Shown piece by piece: positions 1 through 13,793 of a DNA stretch of 64,000 nt (position 1 is its first letter; every line of letters starts with the position of its first letter). This stretch comes from Blastocladiella emersonii ATCC 22665. Lineage: Eukaryota; Blastocladiomycota; Blastocladiomycetes; Blastocladiales; Blastocladiaceae. Where the stretch lies: contig JANHCV010000010.1 of the NCBI GenBank assembly GCA_025594325.1, positions 372,001-436,000 on the forward strand. The letters are read 5' to 3'. A program made the translations under genes and the position numbers. The notes under the pieces are model-generated. The model was not told the DNA's origin and did not search any database. It was given only the letters and a program-made list of their open reading frames with translations.

Positions 1-174
1 ACTCGTTCCGCTCGCCGTCGGTCCGTCACGTCCGCTCCCACAGCTCCGCCGCTCCCCACTGCTCGTTACTCTTTTCATGTAACACCCGCCAAAGTCCATG
101 CATCGCGCCCGAAACCACCTGCAACCACCACCCGAGTAACCGCCACCACCCACACCGCCAACCCGCCCCGCACT

Positions 175-1863
<1,689 letters not shown>

Positions 1864-3070
1864 GGAGGGGACGGTGTGATGGAACGCGTGTACATACCAA
1901 GGCTTTTGTTGTAAAACGGCTGGTTCGAGGTCTGAGCGCGTCGTAAACGATCCATGCCCGAAGTCGAAGGCGAGGCAAGGAGTGATGGCCGAAAACGCGT
2001 CGATCTCACGCACGGGATGCTGCGTGACGCGGTTTCCCTCCCAACCCTGCGCGCGCGAACGATTCGAGCGGCAGCGCTGCACCGAGTTCATGCTCTCCAA
2101 CCCGCCATGTAACTGCAACAAGCACCTCGAAACACCCCGCACAATCTTTGCCATGAATTGCATTATGCACTCGCACTAGCGGCTACGCACGCCTTGCACT
2201 TTGTTCCGAACGGGCCACAGGGCTCTCGGTACATGAAGTGATAAGCGTGCTGTCTTGCAACGTATGTCACCTGCGCGTCAGTCCCTTGGCTCAGTTTCTC
2301 GTCCGTTCGCTGACGCGAGGCGGAGTCTAGATCAACCGTCGCAACCTCGAGGATCGTTGTCATGTCTACTTCCGTTGCAATCGCGCACCCGGACAACGAC
2401 CGTCGGTGCAACCTCTCACCCAGCTACCAAATGAAGCCGGTGGTTTCCGTAGTACGAGCCCGGTTTGAAATGCGACTGCTTTCCATGGCGAAATTCGTTC
2501 CTTCTGCGGATGTAACTCGATCAACGTGCCGCGCAGCTGTGTTAGACTTGGCCGTATTCCCCCGGGTGGTGTGAATCAGCGTGACATTATCTGGTGTGAT
2601 GCTTCGGTCCATCGACATCATGTTTGACAGCATCGATCGTCCGAGACTATGACCCGCATCGAAAACATTCCACGACTTTATCCCTCGCAATCACTCGTTC
2701 TCTTGGCACATCGCCCATGCGACATTTTCTTCGAAAGCGTGTTCGACCCCTTCTCAGTCACGGTCCGCGATCCCGCGCACGCGTCGGCTCCGTGCTTGCA
2801 TCTTCTCGCGCGCGACGTGCACCGCCATTGACGACCACCGCGGGTGCCTGCCCGCCTCTCTCACCCGTTTGCGCGCTCGCCCTGATAACCCGGGCGGGAG
2901 GAAAGGGCACCGCGGCGTTTCGTCAAAGTCCAGTGTTCTCGCCGCGCTCAAATGACTCGTGCTAGCACCGCGCCATCCGGGCGCGTGTGCGGGGTCGCGG
3001 ATCGCTCTGGTTTCGTTGGTTTCGTTGGCTCTCCACTGAATAGAACGCTCAACTGCTCAAACCCTCCACT
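1864..3070. other. Intergenic region without a recognisable gene
   Basis: This is the spacer between the 3' end of CDC7 and the repeat/separase-remnant block. Open frames on both strands are short and show neither the codon bias nor the motifs of neighbouring genes. I see no tRNA-like or repeat structure here. Confidence 0.5.
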
Positions 3071-3216
3071 GCTTCAGGCGTACGGCCCGATGCGTGCGGC
3101 TTGAGCAGCCAGTAAGCCGCGTCGCATTTCAGGGCCACGTGTGTGGCGCGGCGCGTCGAAGCGACACTAATCAAGCGCCGCACCGTCGGGCGACGGACCG
3201 GTCGATTGCAGATAGA
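3071..3216 (+). repeat. Dispersed repeat, copy 1 (partner at 26955-27099)
   Basis: About 145 bp that reappears in inverted orientation downstream of the separase gene. Shared blocks include TTGAGCAGCCAGTAAG-like and GGCCACGTGTGTGGCGCGGC sequences. It lies directly beside the separase remnant, in the order expected if both came from one copying event. Confidence 0.75.
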
Positions 3217-3239
3217 GGAGCTGTTGCAGCTGTCATCGT

Positions 3240-3425
3240 CACGCGAGCTTAGAGCATGGCTGGATCCTACGTTGCCCGCGTGCTCGGGAGATCATGCAAC
3301 GGGTTGAGCACATAGTACAACGAGCCGCGGTCGGCCGCCGGCCCGCCGCGGCGAGCATCCCGTGGCACATCCCGAGCAAGAATACGCGGGACACGCTGCG
3401 CGCGCGCAACGCCGCCCGGTTGAGT
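3240..3425 (-). pseudogene. Separase 3' fragment (decayed duplicate)
   Basis: The minus strand encodes SVSRVF, then GMLAAAG and, after a frameshift near 3330, YYVLNP and HDLP. These match in order the intact separase gene at about 25950-26110 (SVSRVFSLEMLHGMLAAAG...YYVLNPSHDLP). A 10-nt length difference breaks the frame and an in-frame stop follows. It represents only the region just before the catalytic histidine, with no catalytic residues, so it cannot encode a protease. The adjacent repeat at 3071-3216 also matches DNA downstream of the real separase gene, so this is a genomic copy and not a retrocopy. Confidence 0.8.
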
Positions 3426-3703
3426 CTTAAAGCGATTTCGGAGCTTCGGCGAGGAGGCAGGCTTGAAGGCTCACGATGAGCTACTGCCGCCTCCGCTAGC
3501 CGCTCCGGGACGCGTTGCGCTACACACGGCACCGCGTCGACCCTCTCGCGCTTTGACTCGCCGAAGGCGTCCGCGTGAACCTCAACGTCGCCGTTCACGC
3601 GCCCGCGAGAGGCAGTGCAAGCCCAACCAACAAGCGCCGAGTGTAACAGGAACAGCATGTATACCAACTCCCCTCCACCCACTCTGCGCGGCCTCCAACT
3701 CAC

Positions 3704-6700
3704 TCAATGCAGCCGCCCGACCTCCTCCACGAGCTTCTCGATATACTCGGCCTCGATCCGCGGGTCGTTCTCCCCGCGCGGTCCCACATTCCGGGCGACC
3801 GCCGCAAGCACCGCGGCGCGGTCCTCGGGCCCGAGATCGAGGTACTTCTCCACGAGATCCCCGTCGACGGCGCCGTGCATGGCGACGACCTTGCGCGGGT
3901 TATGGAACTGGCGCCACACCCCATACTCGAGCCCGCCGACGGGCGGCGCGCGGTCCGCGAGGTACGCGGCGAGCACTTCCTGGAGGGCGAGGAGCGCGGT
4001 AAAGTCGGCGTTGCGCGGGACCGTGGCGACGACGCCGAGGTGCCCGTGGACGCTGGCCGAGACGAACAGCGGGGTCACGGCGGCCGCCTCGCCGCCGTTC
4101 GCGGCCGCGGAGGTCGGCGGCGGGCGGATGCTCCCGCGGCGGAACCGGTTGACGAACTCGCCGAGATGCAGCTCCGAGGGGATCTCGAGTCGGCGTCGGC
4201 GCGCCTCGTCGTCGGCGGGCGTGGCGCCGGGCTCGACGGGCTCGCCGGCGCCGACGCGGCGCGCGACGTACACGTTGTGCTCGGCGTCAGCCGCCAACAC
4301 GTGGTCGTCGTCGACGGTGGCGATGGCCGTGACCCACGACGGCGCCGGGTCCTTGGCGACGAGCTCGAGCGAGCGTTTCGCCGCGTTGAAGAGCAGGATC
4401 GTGACCGACTTCATCAGGTCGCCGACCACCACGTAGTCGCCGCGCGACTCGAGGAACAGCGCGATGATGAACCCGGGGTGCGAGCACACGGGCTTGAGCT
4501 CGCGCGGGTGCAGCTGGTGCCCGGTCTCCTCCCCACCGGCACTGGCGCCACCGCCGTCCACCTCGAACACGTGCACGCGGTTGTTGATCCCGGCCGCGAT
4601 CCGGCCGTCGGGCAGCTGCGCGAACGAGTACACGGCGCCCTTGACGGTAGTGGCCGAGACAAGGCGGAGGGACCGGTCGGGCGCGACGCGGAACATGAGG
4701 ACGCGGCCGCGGCGCGGCTCCTCCTCGCCGGGGACAACGTACGCGGTACCGACGGCGACCACCGAGTTCTCGGTGTCGAGCAGCGGGACGGCGAGGAGCG
4801 ACAGCGCCTGGGGCGACTCGCTGCGGTCGAGGGCGAACTGGGCGACGACGTCGAGCGAAGCGTCGTCAAACAGCTTGATGAAGGCCTCCTCGTCGGGCGT
4901 GCCGGGTGCTGCCGCTGCGGCTGCGCTCTGGGTGAACATGGCGGTCTCGTCGAGCCGCTCGATGGCGACGGCGAGCGTGCGCGAGGCCGCGTGGTGCGCG
5001 ATGCGGCGCGGCATCTCGCCGTTGAGGTGGTGCGTGGTGATGTGCAGGTTCTCGATCGGGTCCATGGTCCCGAGCGTCAGCCCGTCGTCGGCCGCCACCA
5101 GCAGCGCGTCGCCGCCAAACGCCTCGGACTCGAACGAGCACACGTCCGTTGTCGGCTAGATGTGGGGTAAACGGTCAGTTCTGGGTTCCCAAACGACTCT
5201 CGTAGAGATAGCGTACCGGTAGGTTGACGTTCGAGTACATGAGCTTGCCCGACATACTCGCATGCAGGACGATCGGGTGGTCGCATGACCCGAACACGAG
5301 CGTCTGCCCCGCGCGGCGGAACCGGGCGAGCCGGAGCGGTTTAGTCCCGACAGCATGCACGCGGGCCGACGCCGGGTCGATCGCCTTGCGGTCCACGCTC
5401 ACGTCGAACGAGACGAGCGACCCGTCACCGCGTCCACACAGGAGGAACGCGACAGCCGCCGCCGCAGGCCCCGCCGCCCCCGCGGCCGACTGCACGTCCC
5501 ACTTGGCGAACGCGAGCGACCGCGCCTCGTACTCGTCGAGGGCGAGCTTGACGACGGGCGTCCACGCGGGCCACGCAAACACGAGGACGGCGCGGTCCCA
5601 CGTCGCGACGGCCGCGAGCCCGAGTTCGGCGTGCACGTCGATGCACGCGATGTCGGCGGAGAGCGGGACCGATTTCTCGACGGGGTTGGCCGGGTCGAGG
5701 TTGAGGTCGACGACCGTCGATTTCAGGGCAACGACCGTGTGCGTCGCGCCCGACGCCGGGTCGGTCACGATGCGCGCGTCGAGGACGGGCTCGTTCTCGG
5801 GAGCGGCCCACGCCGAGACGGACTGCGCGGCCGCGAGGTCTCCCTCGCCCGCGGCGTACATGGCGGCGCCGCGCGCCGTGACCTGGACGACGTGCCCGTT
5901 ATCCCCAACCGCCGCGAGGGCGAGCGTCGCGGCATCCTCGACGAGCGGTCCGGCGTGTTCGACCTGGTCGAGGTCGTCGCCGCGGAGCGCGAGGAAGACG
6001 GTCTGCGTAGTCCCAATCGACAGCGCAACCAGGGCACCCTCACCCACGCGGCACGCGAGGACGCGGGCGAGCGCGGGCAGCTCGATCTTGACGAGGGGCG
6101 AGATCTCGATGCCGTGGCGGATGACGCGGAGCGAGCCGTTGTGGAACGCGCCCGAGCACGTCACGAGCTGTCCCGCGCCGGCCTGGCCGGGCGAGTCCAT
6201 GATGACAAAGTCGGAGACGGGGCCGATGTTCGGGAACGCGCGGACCGTCTCGATGCTGCGTCCGTCCGCGTCGGGCTTTTGGAGCAGGCGGACGAGCGCC
6301 GAATCCCCAAAGTGCGAGCCGAGGTACGCGTACCCGCCGTCGAGGTACGTGAGGGTGGTGCAGGTGGTGGTGTTGCCGAGAAAGTAGGCGCCGAGCTGCG
6401 CCGGACCCCCAGCGGCGGCGGGCCGCTTGATGGACAGCAGCGTGTAGTTGCCGGTCACATCTCCCACGAGGATCCGCGAGTCGTCGTTATCGACGGGCGA
6501 GTACGTCTTGACGAGCGAGTCGCGCGGGAGCGTGATCTGGGCGGGCGGCGCGGCGAGCGGGGACGCCTTGGCGAAGTGGAGGACGGCGCGGTGGGCGAAG
6601 ACGAGGAACCCGCCGTACCGGTCGTGGAGCGGGACGAGGAGGTGGGCGGACGCGGGCACCGTGACCTGCTTGATCGGGCCGGCCGCGAGCTCCTTGTCGC

Positions 6701-7448
6701 GGAGTGACACGGTGTAGGTGCGGACGTGGCGGGTGCCCTTGGCGTCCTGGAACAAGACCGCAAAGGCGTCGGTGTCGTCGCGCAGCGCCGCGAGCGAGAG
6801 CACGTGCTGCTCGGGCATGCGGATGGTGAAGGGCTCGGGGAGCTCCTCGGCGACGCTGTTGGCGGCAGTCGCGGTGCGTTTCCCCTGCGAGCGCGTCGAC
6901 AGAGTGGGCGCGGCGGACACCCCCGAACCGGCGCGGCGCGGGTTGCCCGAGTCGTCGAGCGGCACGATCTTGAGCATGCCCTGGTACAGGAGCAGGCCGA
7001 GGAAGCGCGCCTTGGGGTCAACGAAGCAGAGGGGCGCGTCTTCGATGGGCCGGCCGGCGCGCTCGGCGAGGGACCCGGCTTGCTCGGTCACGAACCGCGC
7101 GTGCGTCGCGTCCCAGCTGAGGATCGCGTACTGGAACCGCTCGGTGCAGATGAACAGGCAGTCGGTGCTGCGCTTCTACACTCCCGATCGAAGGGTCAGT
7201 AAGGGCGGGCGCGGTAGGGAAGCGAGCGGACAACGCACGCTCGACCGGTACAGCTCGAGCAGCGTGAGGCGGCCGTACAGGCGCTCGGCGTGCATGAGCT
7301 CGAGGCCGTGGGTGCCGAGGCGGTAGATCTCGAGCGACGAGCACTTGGCGACGACCAGGTTGATGTCGTGCGGGCCCGTGAAGCAGCCCTTGCGCGAGTG
7401 CGTGACCGACGACGGCGGGAAGGCCGTGACGAAGAGCGGGTTGACCAT
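3704..7448 (-). CDS. DDB1: DDB1, damage-specific DNA-binding protein 1 (CUL4 adaptor)
   Basis: This is a triple beta-propeller adaptor that links CUL4 ubiquitin ligase to DCAF substrate receptors in the nucleus. Exons on the minus strand are 7448-7239, 7175-5217 and 5155-3704, with introns of 63 and 61 nt; together they give 1206 aa against about 1140 in animals. The start MVNPLFVTA, TGPHDINLVVAKCSSLEIY, the propeller motif YLDGGYAYLGSHFGDSAL, KLMYSNVNLP, LHLGEFVNRF, DGDLVEKYLDL and the ending IEKLVEEVGRLH all align with DDB1 along its length. The family relative CPSF1/Cft1 and SF3B3 are excluded by these motifs and by length. The 3' end is nearly 2 kb from CDC7, and its start lies 188 bp from the CPSF2 stop, in tandem. 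Confidence 0.93.
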
Positions 7449-7636
7449 GGCGTTGCGTTGCTGATACTTTTCTTATTGATTCATGGGAAGCGGGTTGGGG
7501 CGGGGGAGAGAGGGAGGGAGGACGGGCGCGTCGAAGCGAAGTGACGCGTTCGCCCAAACTGTCGCGATCGGCCGTTTGCTGACGATTCCCACACGTGCCC
7601 CTCGCATGCCCACATCACCCGCTATATCACCAACTC

Positions 7637-10171
7637 TTACAACACGACGTGCTGCGCGTACAGCAGCCGGCGGACGGTATCGTACTCGCGGCAGACGGGT
7701 CCGTGGAGCGCGAGGTCGCCGTTGGCCGTCTTGTACACGGCGATCTTGTCGTTGACCACGAGCACGCCGCGCTCGAACCGCGCGTCGAGGGCGTGCGCGT
7801 CGAGGACCGCCTTGAACTCGGCGAGCCGCACGGTCCCGATCACGACGGCCGGGTGTCGCCGCGCCGCGGTATCGTCGACCACGTCGAGGACGGCGACCGA
7901 CGACGTCGCGCCGCCCCCACCACCCGCGGCGGGCGCAATCGCTGCAGACGACGCGGCAGGCCGCACGACCGCCGTGACCGCGCCAATCTCGTGCTTGCCG
8001 TACCGGTGCATGGTGATCCCCGTGAACAGCGCGTCCGTGAGCTTGACGTGGGCGACGAGGTTGGTCGCCGACAGCGCGACCGCGTCGCCGACCTTGGGCG
8101 CGTGGACTGCCGCAACGGCATCGCCACCCGCGGTCGCCGTGACCGTCGCCGCCTCGTCCGTGTTCAGCTCGGCGAGGGCGTCCGTGATCCGGCCGACGGC
8201 GCCGTCGGTATCCGCGTCGCTGGCGCCCGTGAAGGCGATGGCGCGCGCGTGGACGAGCGAGAGGATGTTCGCCAGCGCGTCGGCGTCCGAGAGCCCGGCG
8301 AAATCGACGACGCGCGCGCGCACATTCACACGCACGGTGACGGTCCGGGTCACGTCCTTGGTCGGCGCCGCGTCCTCGCTATCGACATCCATCAACTCCT
8401 CGGCCTCGGCGACAACGCGCCCGGTCCCGTCGCGCTCAGCGGCCGCGGCCTCGGCGCGTTTCCGGGCGGCAGCCTCGCGCTCGCGCTCCATGCGGTCCGC
8501 GTCCGTCAGGTAGTGGTCCTGCTTGACGACCTCGCCGTACTCGTCGAACCGCCGCCGGTGCTCGGCGAACGGGAACCGCGCCCGTGGGTTGCCGCGCACG
8601 TACGCGTCGTAGCCGGCGAACTGGACCACGGCCGCGGCGGCCGCGTCCTTTTTCAACTTTTTCACGGCAGCCGCCGCCGTCGCCTCCTCGGACCCCTCGG
8701 CGCCGTCAGCTGCCGCAGCAGCAGCCGCGGCCTTGCGCTTCCGCGCGGCCCTACGCTCGCGCGCCGCGTCGTCGTCCTCGTCGTCGTCTTCATCCGACAA
8801 GTCGGCCTCGATGATCGACTTGTTCTGCGCCGCGAGCTCGGCCGCGACACGCGCCTCGCGCTCGCGCTGGGTGTCGCGGGCGGCGAGGTACCGCTTGAGC
8901 TCGTCGCCCTCGAGCGGTTCGCGGGCGTACTCGCGCACCTCGACGTCCGTCACGACGTCGACGATCTCCTCGAGGCTTGGGCTCGCGCGCTTGACCTCGT
9001 CGTAGATAGCGCGCGCGAGCGTCGCCTCGCGCGGTCGGCCGGGCAAGAGGACGAGGTGGCGCGGCGCGTTGGCGTGGTCGAGGAACACCTGGCGCGAGAA
9101 CCCGAGGTCCAGGTCCTCGTCGGACGCGAGCACGAGCTTCGGGTCGGGGTGTTTCCGGAGATCGTCCCACGAGGCCGCGAGCTTGACGTACGTGAAATCG
9201 AACGGCTGGACGCGGGACTGGGAAAACGCCTGGGTGAGCTGCTTCGCGTACCACTCGAGCATGCCGCGCGCCGAGTGCATGACGCGCGGCGCCGTGTGCG
9301 AGAGGACGACGATCGGGTACGAGATGCCGTCGTGCTTCCACCGCTCCTCGAGGACGTGCGCGAGCTCGAGCACGCGCGACGCCGTATCGACCGGGATCAC
9401 GACGTTGCCGCCGGTTTTCAGCGTGTCGAGCGCCGAGTGGACCAGGGCGTCGTCGCGCGTCTTGATCGAGGTGCCGGGCGGGGTGCGGCAGCCGGCGATC
9501 AGGAGCGAGGGCCGCGCGAGCGCCGGGAGCACCGAGTTGCCGCCCTGGAACAGCTCGGTCGGCGACAGGTGCGTGTCGCGGCGGTGGTTGATGTCCATGG
9601 CGTAGACGACCTCCTCGGACGCGTTCTTGATCTTCCAGATGGTCCCGCCGACCGAGTGGCCCGCCGAGAAGGCCGTGATGAGCGTGCCCTGCGCCTTGCC
9701 TATACCAGCGCGCGGTTAGCTTGACGCGGGAGGAGGCAAATGTCCACGAAACGCACCAGCGAGCCCGACGGGCTGCGAGTACCTGAGCAGCGTGACGCGG
9801 TTGAACGCGACATCCACGTCCCTCCTCGTAAACGCCGCGTACCCGGACTTCATCTTCCGCGTCATGAGCGCGTCATGGACCGTATGCCGTGCCATGGTCT
9901 GGACGGGGAACGTGGCGTAGACGGGGCACGTCAGGCCGAGCTTGGCGGCGGCGTAGGCGAGCCCGCCGCAGTGGCGCAGCGACCCGTGCGAGAGGAGCAC
10001 GCAGTCAATGTCCGAGGCGTGCTTCTCGAGCTCGCTCAGGTCGGCCGGGTCGAGGTCGCCCGTCCACCCGCAGTCGAGCAGGATCTTGGCGTCGTCGAGC
10101 TCCAGCAGGCCGCACACGCCGCGCTCGGACCGCGCGCCCGACAGCGGGATGAACCGGATGTAGCTGGTCAT
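7637..10171 (-). CDS. CPSF2: CPSF2 / CPSF100 (Cft2), mRNA 3'-end processing subunit
   Basis: This is a non-catalytic metallo-beta-lactamase/beta-CASP subunit of the cleavage and polyadenylation complex, partner of the endonuclease CPSF73. Two exons on the minus strand, 10171-9757 and 9699-7637, flank a 57-nt intron and give 825 aa. The start MTSYIRFIPLSG matches the family start. The metal-binding signature is degenerate (SHGSLRHCG where CPSF73 has HxHxDH), as expected for CPSF100. Other landmarks are GHSVGGTIWKI, YAMDINHRRDTHL, GNVVIPVDTASRVLELA, an acidic/basic low-complexity stretch at about residues 410-460 and the C-terminal RRLLYAQHVVL. The frame is open upstream of the chosen ATG, but the family alignment begins here. 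Confidence 0.93.
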
Positions 10172-10429
10172 TGCATCGAGTGTATCGGGGGGTGGATTCG
10201 TTGCAAGAAGGGGTCGGTGTGGTTGAAGGGAGGGGTGATCGACGTCGCGTCGTTCGGGCCGTGGCGACCACCGCGACCACCGACCTCCTTCGCCCTTCGG
10301 CCACCGACCACCACCCGAGGATGCGCAAGGAATCACGGAATCACTATTCAACGAGAGGGGAGAGAGAATGGGAGGGAGAGACAAAAGAGAGGGAACATAA
10401 ATAAACGCCGGCCGTCGTCCACGGACACG

Positions 10430-13400
10430 CTACCCGTCCGCCGCCGGCCCCGCCGTCGCCGACGACGGCGCAGATGCCGCAGCAGCGACCGCGACGCCCG
10501 AGAACGGTCCGGCGGCCTGCAACCGTCCACCGACGACAGGCCCGACCTCGGCAAGCGGCACATTGGGCGCGATGTCGGCGAACACGGACTCGGCGGGCGT
10601 CCTTGCGAACTCGTCGCTGTCGAACGCGACGCCGACCGTCGCGATGAGCGCGCGGCGCTTCTCCATAAGCTGGACGACCGCGTCGGGGAACGGCGGCAGG
10701 CCGACGGGCGGTGCGCCGAGCCCACTCGCGACCTCGGCTGCGGCCACCGCATCAGCGGGCAGCGTGCCGGACCCGGACGCGGTATCGTCGACGGTGCCCG
10801 ACCGGCTGCGGTCCTTCTTCTTGGACTTTTTCGGCGGCGGCTTGGTCGTGTACCGCGCGGTGAAGGCCTTTTCGAGCGCGCGGTCCGTCTCGTCGAGGAT
10901 CGCGCGGTACTCCTGGTACGCGAGCCGTTTGCGGGCGAGCTCGAGGACGCGCGCGCGGCGTGCCCGGTTCACGGCCATCTGGGCGCGGAGCGCGCGTTGC
11001 GCGGCGCGCAGCGTCTCGGCGACCGGGTCGTCGTCGCCGCTGCCCGTAGGGAGCTCCTACAGTCAAGGTGCGAGCGTCAGAATTGTCGCGTGGTAAGGAT
11101 AAGAGTGGAAACCGCACCTCGTCATGCAACACGCCGATGGCGCGCAACTCGCCCTTGAGCCGGTTCTCGAGCGACTCGACCTCGCCGTTGGCCACGATCC
11201 GGGCGAAGATCCCGCCGCGGACCACCGCCCCGCCCGCCCCGCTCTCCTCCTCCCCCGCGGCGGGCGCGAGCTGGAGCTGCGGGACATCCACGACGCCGTC
11301 GACATCCATCATCACCCCACCGCTCCCACCATCATCCCCGTCCTCGCCACCCTCTTCATCACTCAGATCATCCTCGCCATCCGAATCCACCCCTGCTGCC
11401 GCTGCCGCTGCCGCCGCCGCGGCCCCCGCCGCCATGGGCCACGGGTCGGGGAGGAGACACGCGAGGAGCCGTTCCGCGAGCGGCGGCGCGCGCCCGGGCG
11501 TCGTGGCCCACGGGTACCGCGCGCTGACGGGTGCGGCGGCGGGCGCCGTGGCGTCGCCGCCGGCGGGCCGCGTGTGCATCCGGTCGAACGCGAGCGCGGC
11601 GTCCGCTACCGATGGATCCGGGCGCGCCGAGAGCCCGAGGGCGCCCGCGGCGATCGCGGCCGTGGTCTGCAGCGCGACACCGGGCGGGGGCGGCGGGAGA
11701 GCGGGGAGGCCGGGCGGAGCGGGGGCGGGCGCCGAGGTGGCGGCGAAGGGGTTGCCGGGCGCGAGCGGGAGGGCGAGCGGGACCGCGGCCGCCGCGGCCG
11801 CGTCAGGGCCCAGCGCGGATCCGGGGCCGACCGCAGGCGTCGGCGGGTGCGTCGCGCCCGCCGCAGCCGGTGGCGGTGCGGGCGCGCCGAGCGGCGGCAC
11901 GATGAAGAAGCGCACATCTTCGGGCGCAATCACATCGTCCACCCCACCCGCACCCCCACCGTGCCGCAAGCTCGGGAGCGGCGGCGTCGGCTGCTGCTGC
12001 TCCCCCACCGCTTGCGGCGGGACGAGGGCAGCAAGATCGTCCTCGGCGATAGGCCGGAGCCACGGGTCCATGTACGCCCAGAACGTGGTCGCCAACGTCT
12101 GCTGCGCGTTCTTGGCCGCCGCGGCCGTCGCGCGCGAGTAGTCGTCGCCGCGCAGGGTCTCGGTGACGGGGAGCGCGTCGAAGGGCGGGAGAAAGTTGCG
12201 GTAGTAGTAGGCGCGGTCCGTGTACGTGACGCGGGTCTCGCCGCGGCGCACGGGCGGCGGGACCGGGGGGTTGGCGGCGGACGCGGTGGTGGCGGGATTG
12301 GCCGGCGCGGGCGAGGACGAGCGGGCGTCGCGAGCACCAGGCGCGGCGCCCGTCGCCTGCTTCTTGAGCAGGTTGCCCGCGGCGGATGAGGACGACGAGG
12401 AAGACGAACCGCGGTCGCGGCCCTGCTTGTCGTGGCGGCGCTTCTTCGGGTTGACGGGCCCCGCTGCTGTTGGCGGCGGTAGCGCGCCGGGGACCGCAGC
12501 GGACGCGGAGCCCGACGGCAGCGGGAACACGGGCGGCTGCGCTGCCGGTTGTGGCGGCAGTTGTGGTGGTGGCGCGTGGAACACGTCGGCGCTGCCGCCG
12601 GGGAACTTACCCGCGATCGGCCCCACCGACGCGGACGCGGATGATGCCGCGACAGCCGCAACCGCCGCCGCGGCTTTACGCGCGGCGGCAGCGTCGGGAC
12701 CCTCGAGCTTGATCTTGATCTTGGGCGGGGGCGGGGCGGCCGGGTGCTCGCCAGCACCGCCGACCTTTCGCCGCTTGGCGAGCGGTTCGGGGGTCGGCGG
12801 GAGGCCGCCCTCGCGCTTGATCCCGGACGGCGGGATGAGCGGCGGCGGCGGGAGGAGGTGCGTCTCGGGGCCCGCCGAGGTGGTGGCGGGTTCGGGCGGG
12901 CGTTTGCCGATGCCGATGGGCGCGGCGGAGTGCGGCGGGAAGGCCGAGGATGGTGGTGGAGGTTGTGGTGGAAGACCTAGATGTACGAGCGTGAGTCCAC
13001 GTCGTAGCGGCGGATCGCGCGTGAGAGGACGCGTACCAGAGCTCGGCGCTCCCCACTTACCCGCGGACGTCGGCCGCGCCGACGCGTGCACGTTGGGCGT
13101 GGCGGCGGACGAGGCCTCGGCCGAGGTGTTGGCGGTAGTCGACCCGAGGTCGGTGAGCGAGTCGCGCGACGAGTGGGCCGACGCTCCCGCGCACGCTCCC
13201 ACCACGACCTGCTCAACGACTCCCGGCGGACCCGGCGAAAACGGCCCCACCCCCGCCGCCCCACCCCTCGCGAGCGCGATCCACCGCTCGATCGCGCTAA
13301 TTTCGCGGTCCATGTCACCGGCGCGCGCAGTGGCGAGGGCGAGGAGGGCGGCCATCTCCTTGGCGAGGGCGTCGAGGCCGTCCTGGGCGGGGATGTGAGC

Positions 13401-13793
13401 GGGCTCGTCCTCGTCGTCGTCGGGCAGGTGCATGTGGAACAGGTACGAGGTCTGGGCGGCGGCCTGCGGCAGGAGGGCGCGGGCGGGCGCGGGCGGCAGG
13501 CCGGCGACGGTGCGCCAGTTGGCGACGGGGCCGAGGGATGGCGGTGGTGGTGGCGGGGCATGATGTCGCGCGGGCGAGCGGGACGGCGATCGTGGCGGGA
13601 CAGGGTGCGGCGGTGGTGGTGGTGGCGGGTCACCGGCGCTGCTACTGCCGCCGCCCGCGCCGACGACGACGCGCTGCAGTGGCGGGAGCGGCGGCTGCGG
13701 CGGGAGCGGCGGCAGTGGTGGCGGGACGGGCGGCGGGGGCGGCAGCGCGGACCCGTTTGCGTGGTCGGTGTGGTTGTTGCCGGCGGGCGTCAT
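10430..13793 (-). CDS. ADA3: ADA3/NGG1-like SAGA histone acetyltransferase module subunit
   Basis: This is a probable Ada3 subunit, which anchors Gcn5 and Ada2 in SAGA/ADA complexes. The conserved part is the C-terminal domain: DPVAETLRAAQRALRAQ, then NRARRARVLELARKRLAYQEYRAILDE, a basic KPPPKKSKKK segment and LMEKRRALIATVG. The N-terminal two thirds is low-complexity Pro/Ala/Ser with one ordered block (YTDRAYYYRNFLPPFDALPVTET). Exons on the minus strand are 13793-13061, 12976-11118 and 11056-10430. The 61-nt intron is clear. The 84-nt one (12977-13060; GTAAGT donor, CTAG acceptor) is a multiple of three without a stop, so it may be retained. Product: 1072 or 1100 aa, much longer than yeast Ada3 (about 700). 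An upstream in-frame ATG at 14054 is possible but its extension looks non-coding. Confidence 0.75.

Noticed and set aside
1864-3238. tRNA, rRNA or CRISPR-like structures in the large spacers
   Set aside because: I looked for B-box-like GGTTCGA words with matching stems and for regularly spaced repeats in all spacers and found none convincing. The isolated GGTTCGAGGTC at about 1922 lacks an A box or acceptor stem.
7595-9724. A 709-codon plus-strand open frame over CPSF2, and similar ones over DDB1 (3707-5170, 5355-6707)
   Set aside because: These are antisense shadows of GC-rich exons. Domain evidence supports only the minus-strand genes.
3704-10171. Idea that adjacent DDB1 and CPSF2 form a functional pair because CPSF1 is a DDB1 relative
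   Set aside because: The gene is DDB1 proper by its motifs and length, and adjacency alone gives no reason to link CUL4 ligase and polyadenylation.
10172-10384. Upstream extension of CPSF2 to an earlier in-frame ATG at 10384
   Set aside because: The family start MTSxI aligns at 10171, and the extension is Arg/Pro-rich with no counterpart in known CPSF100.
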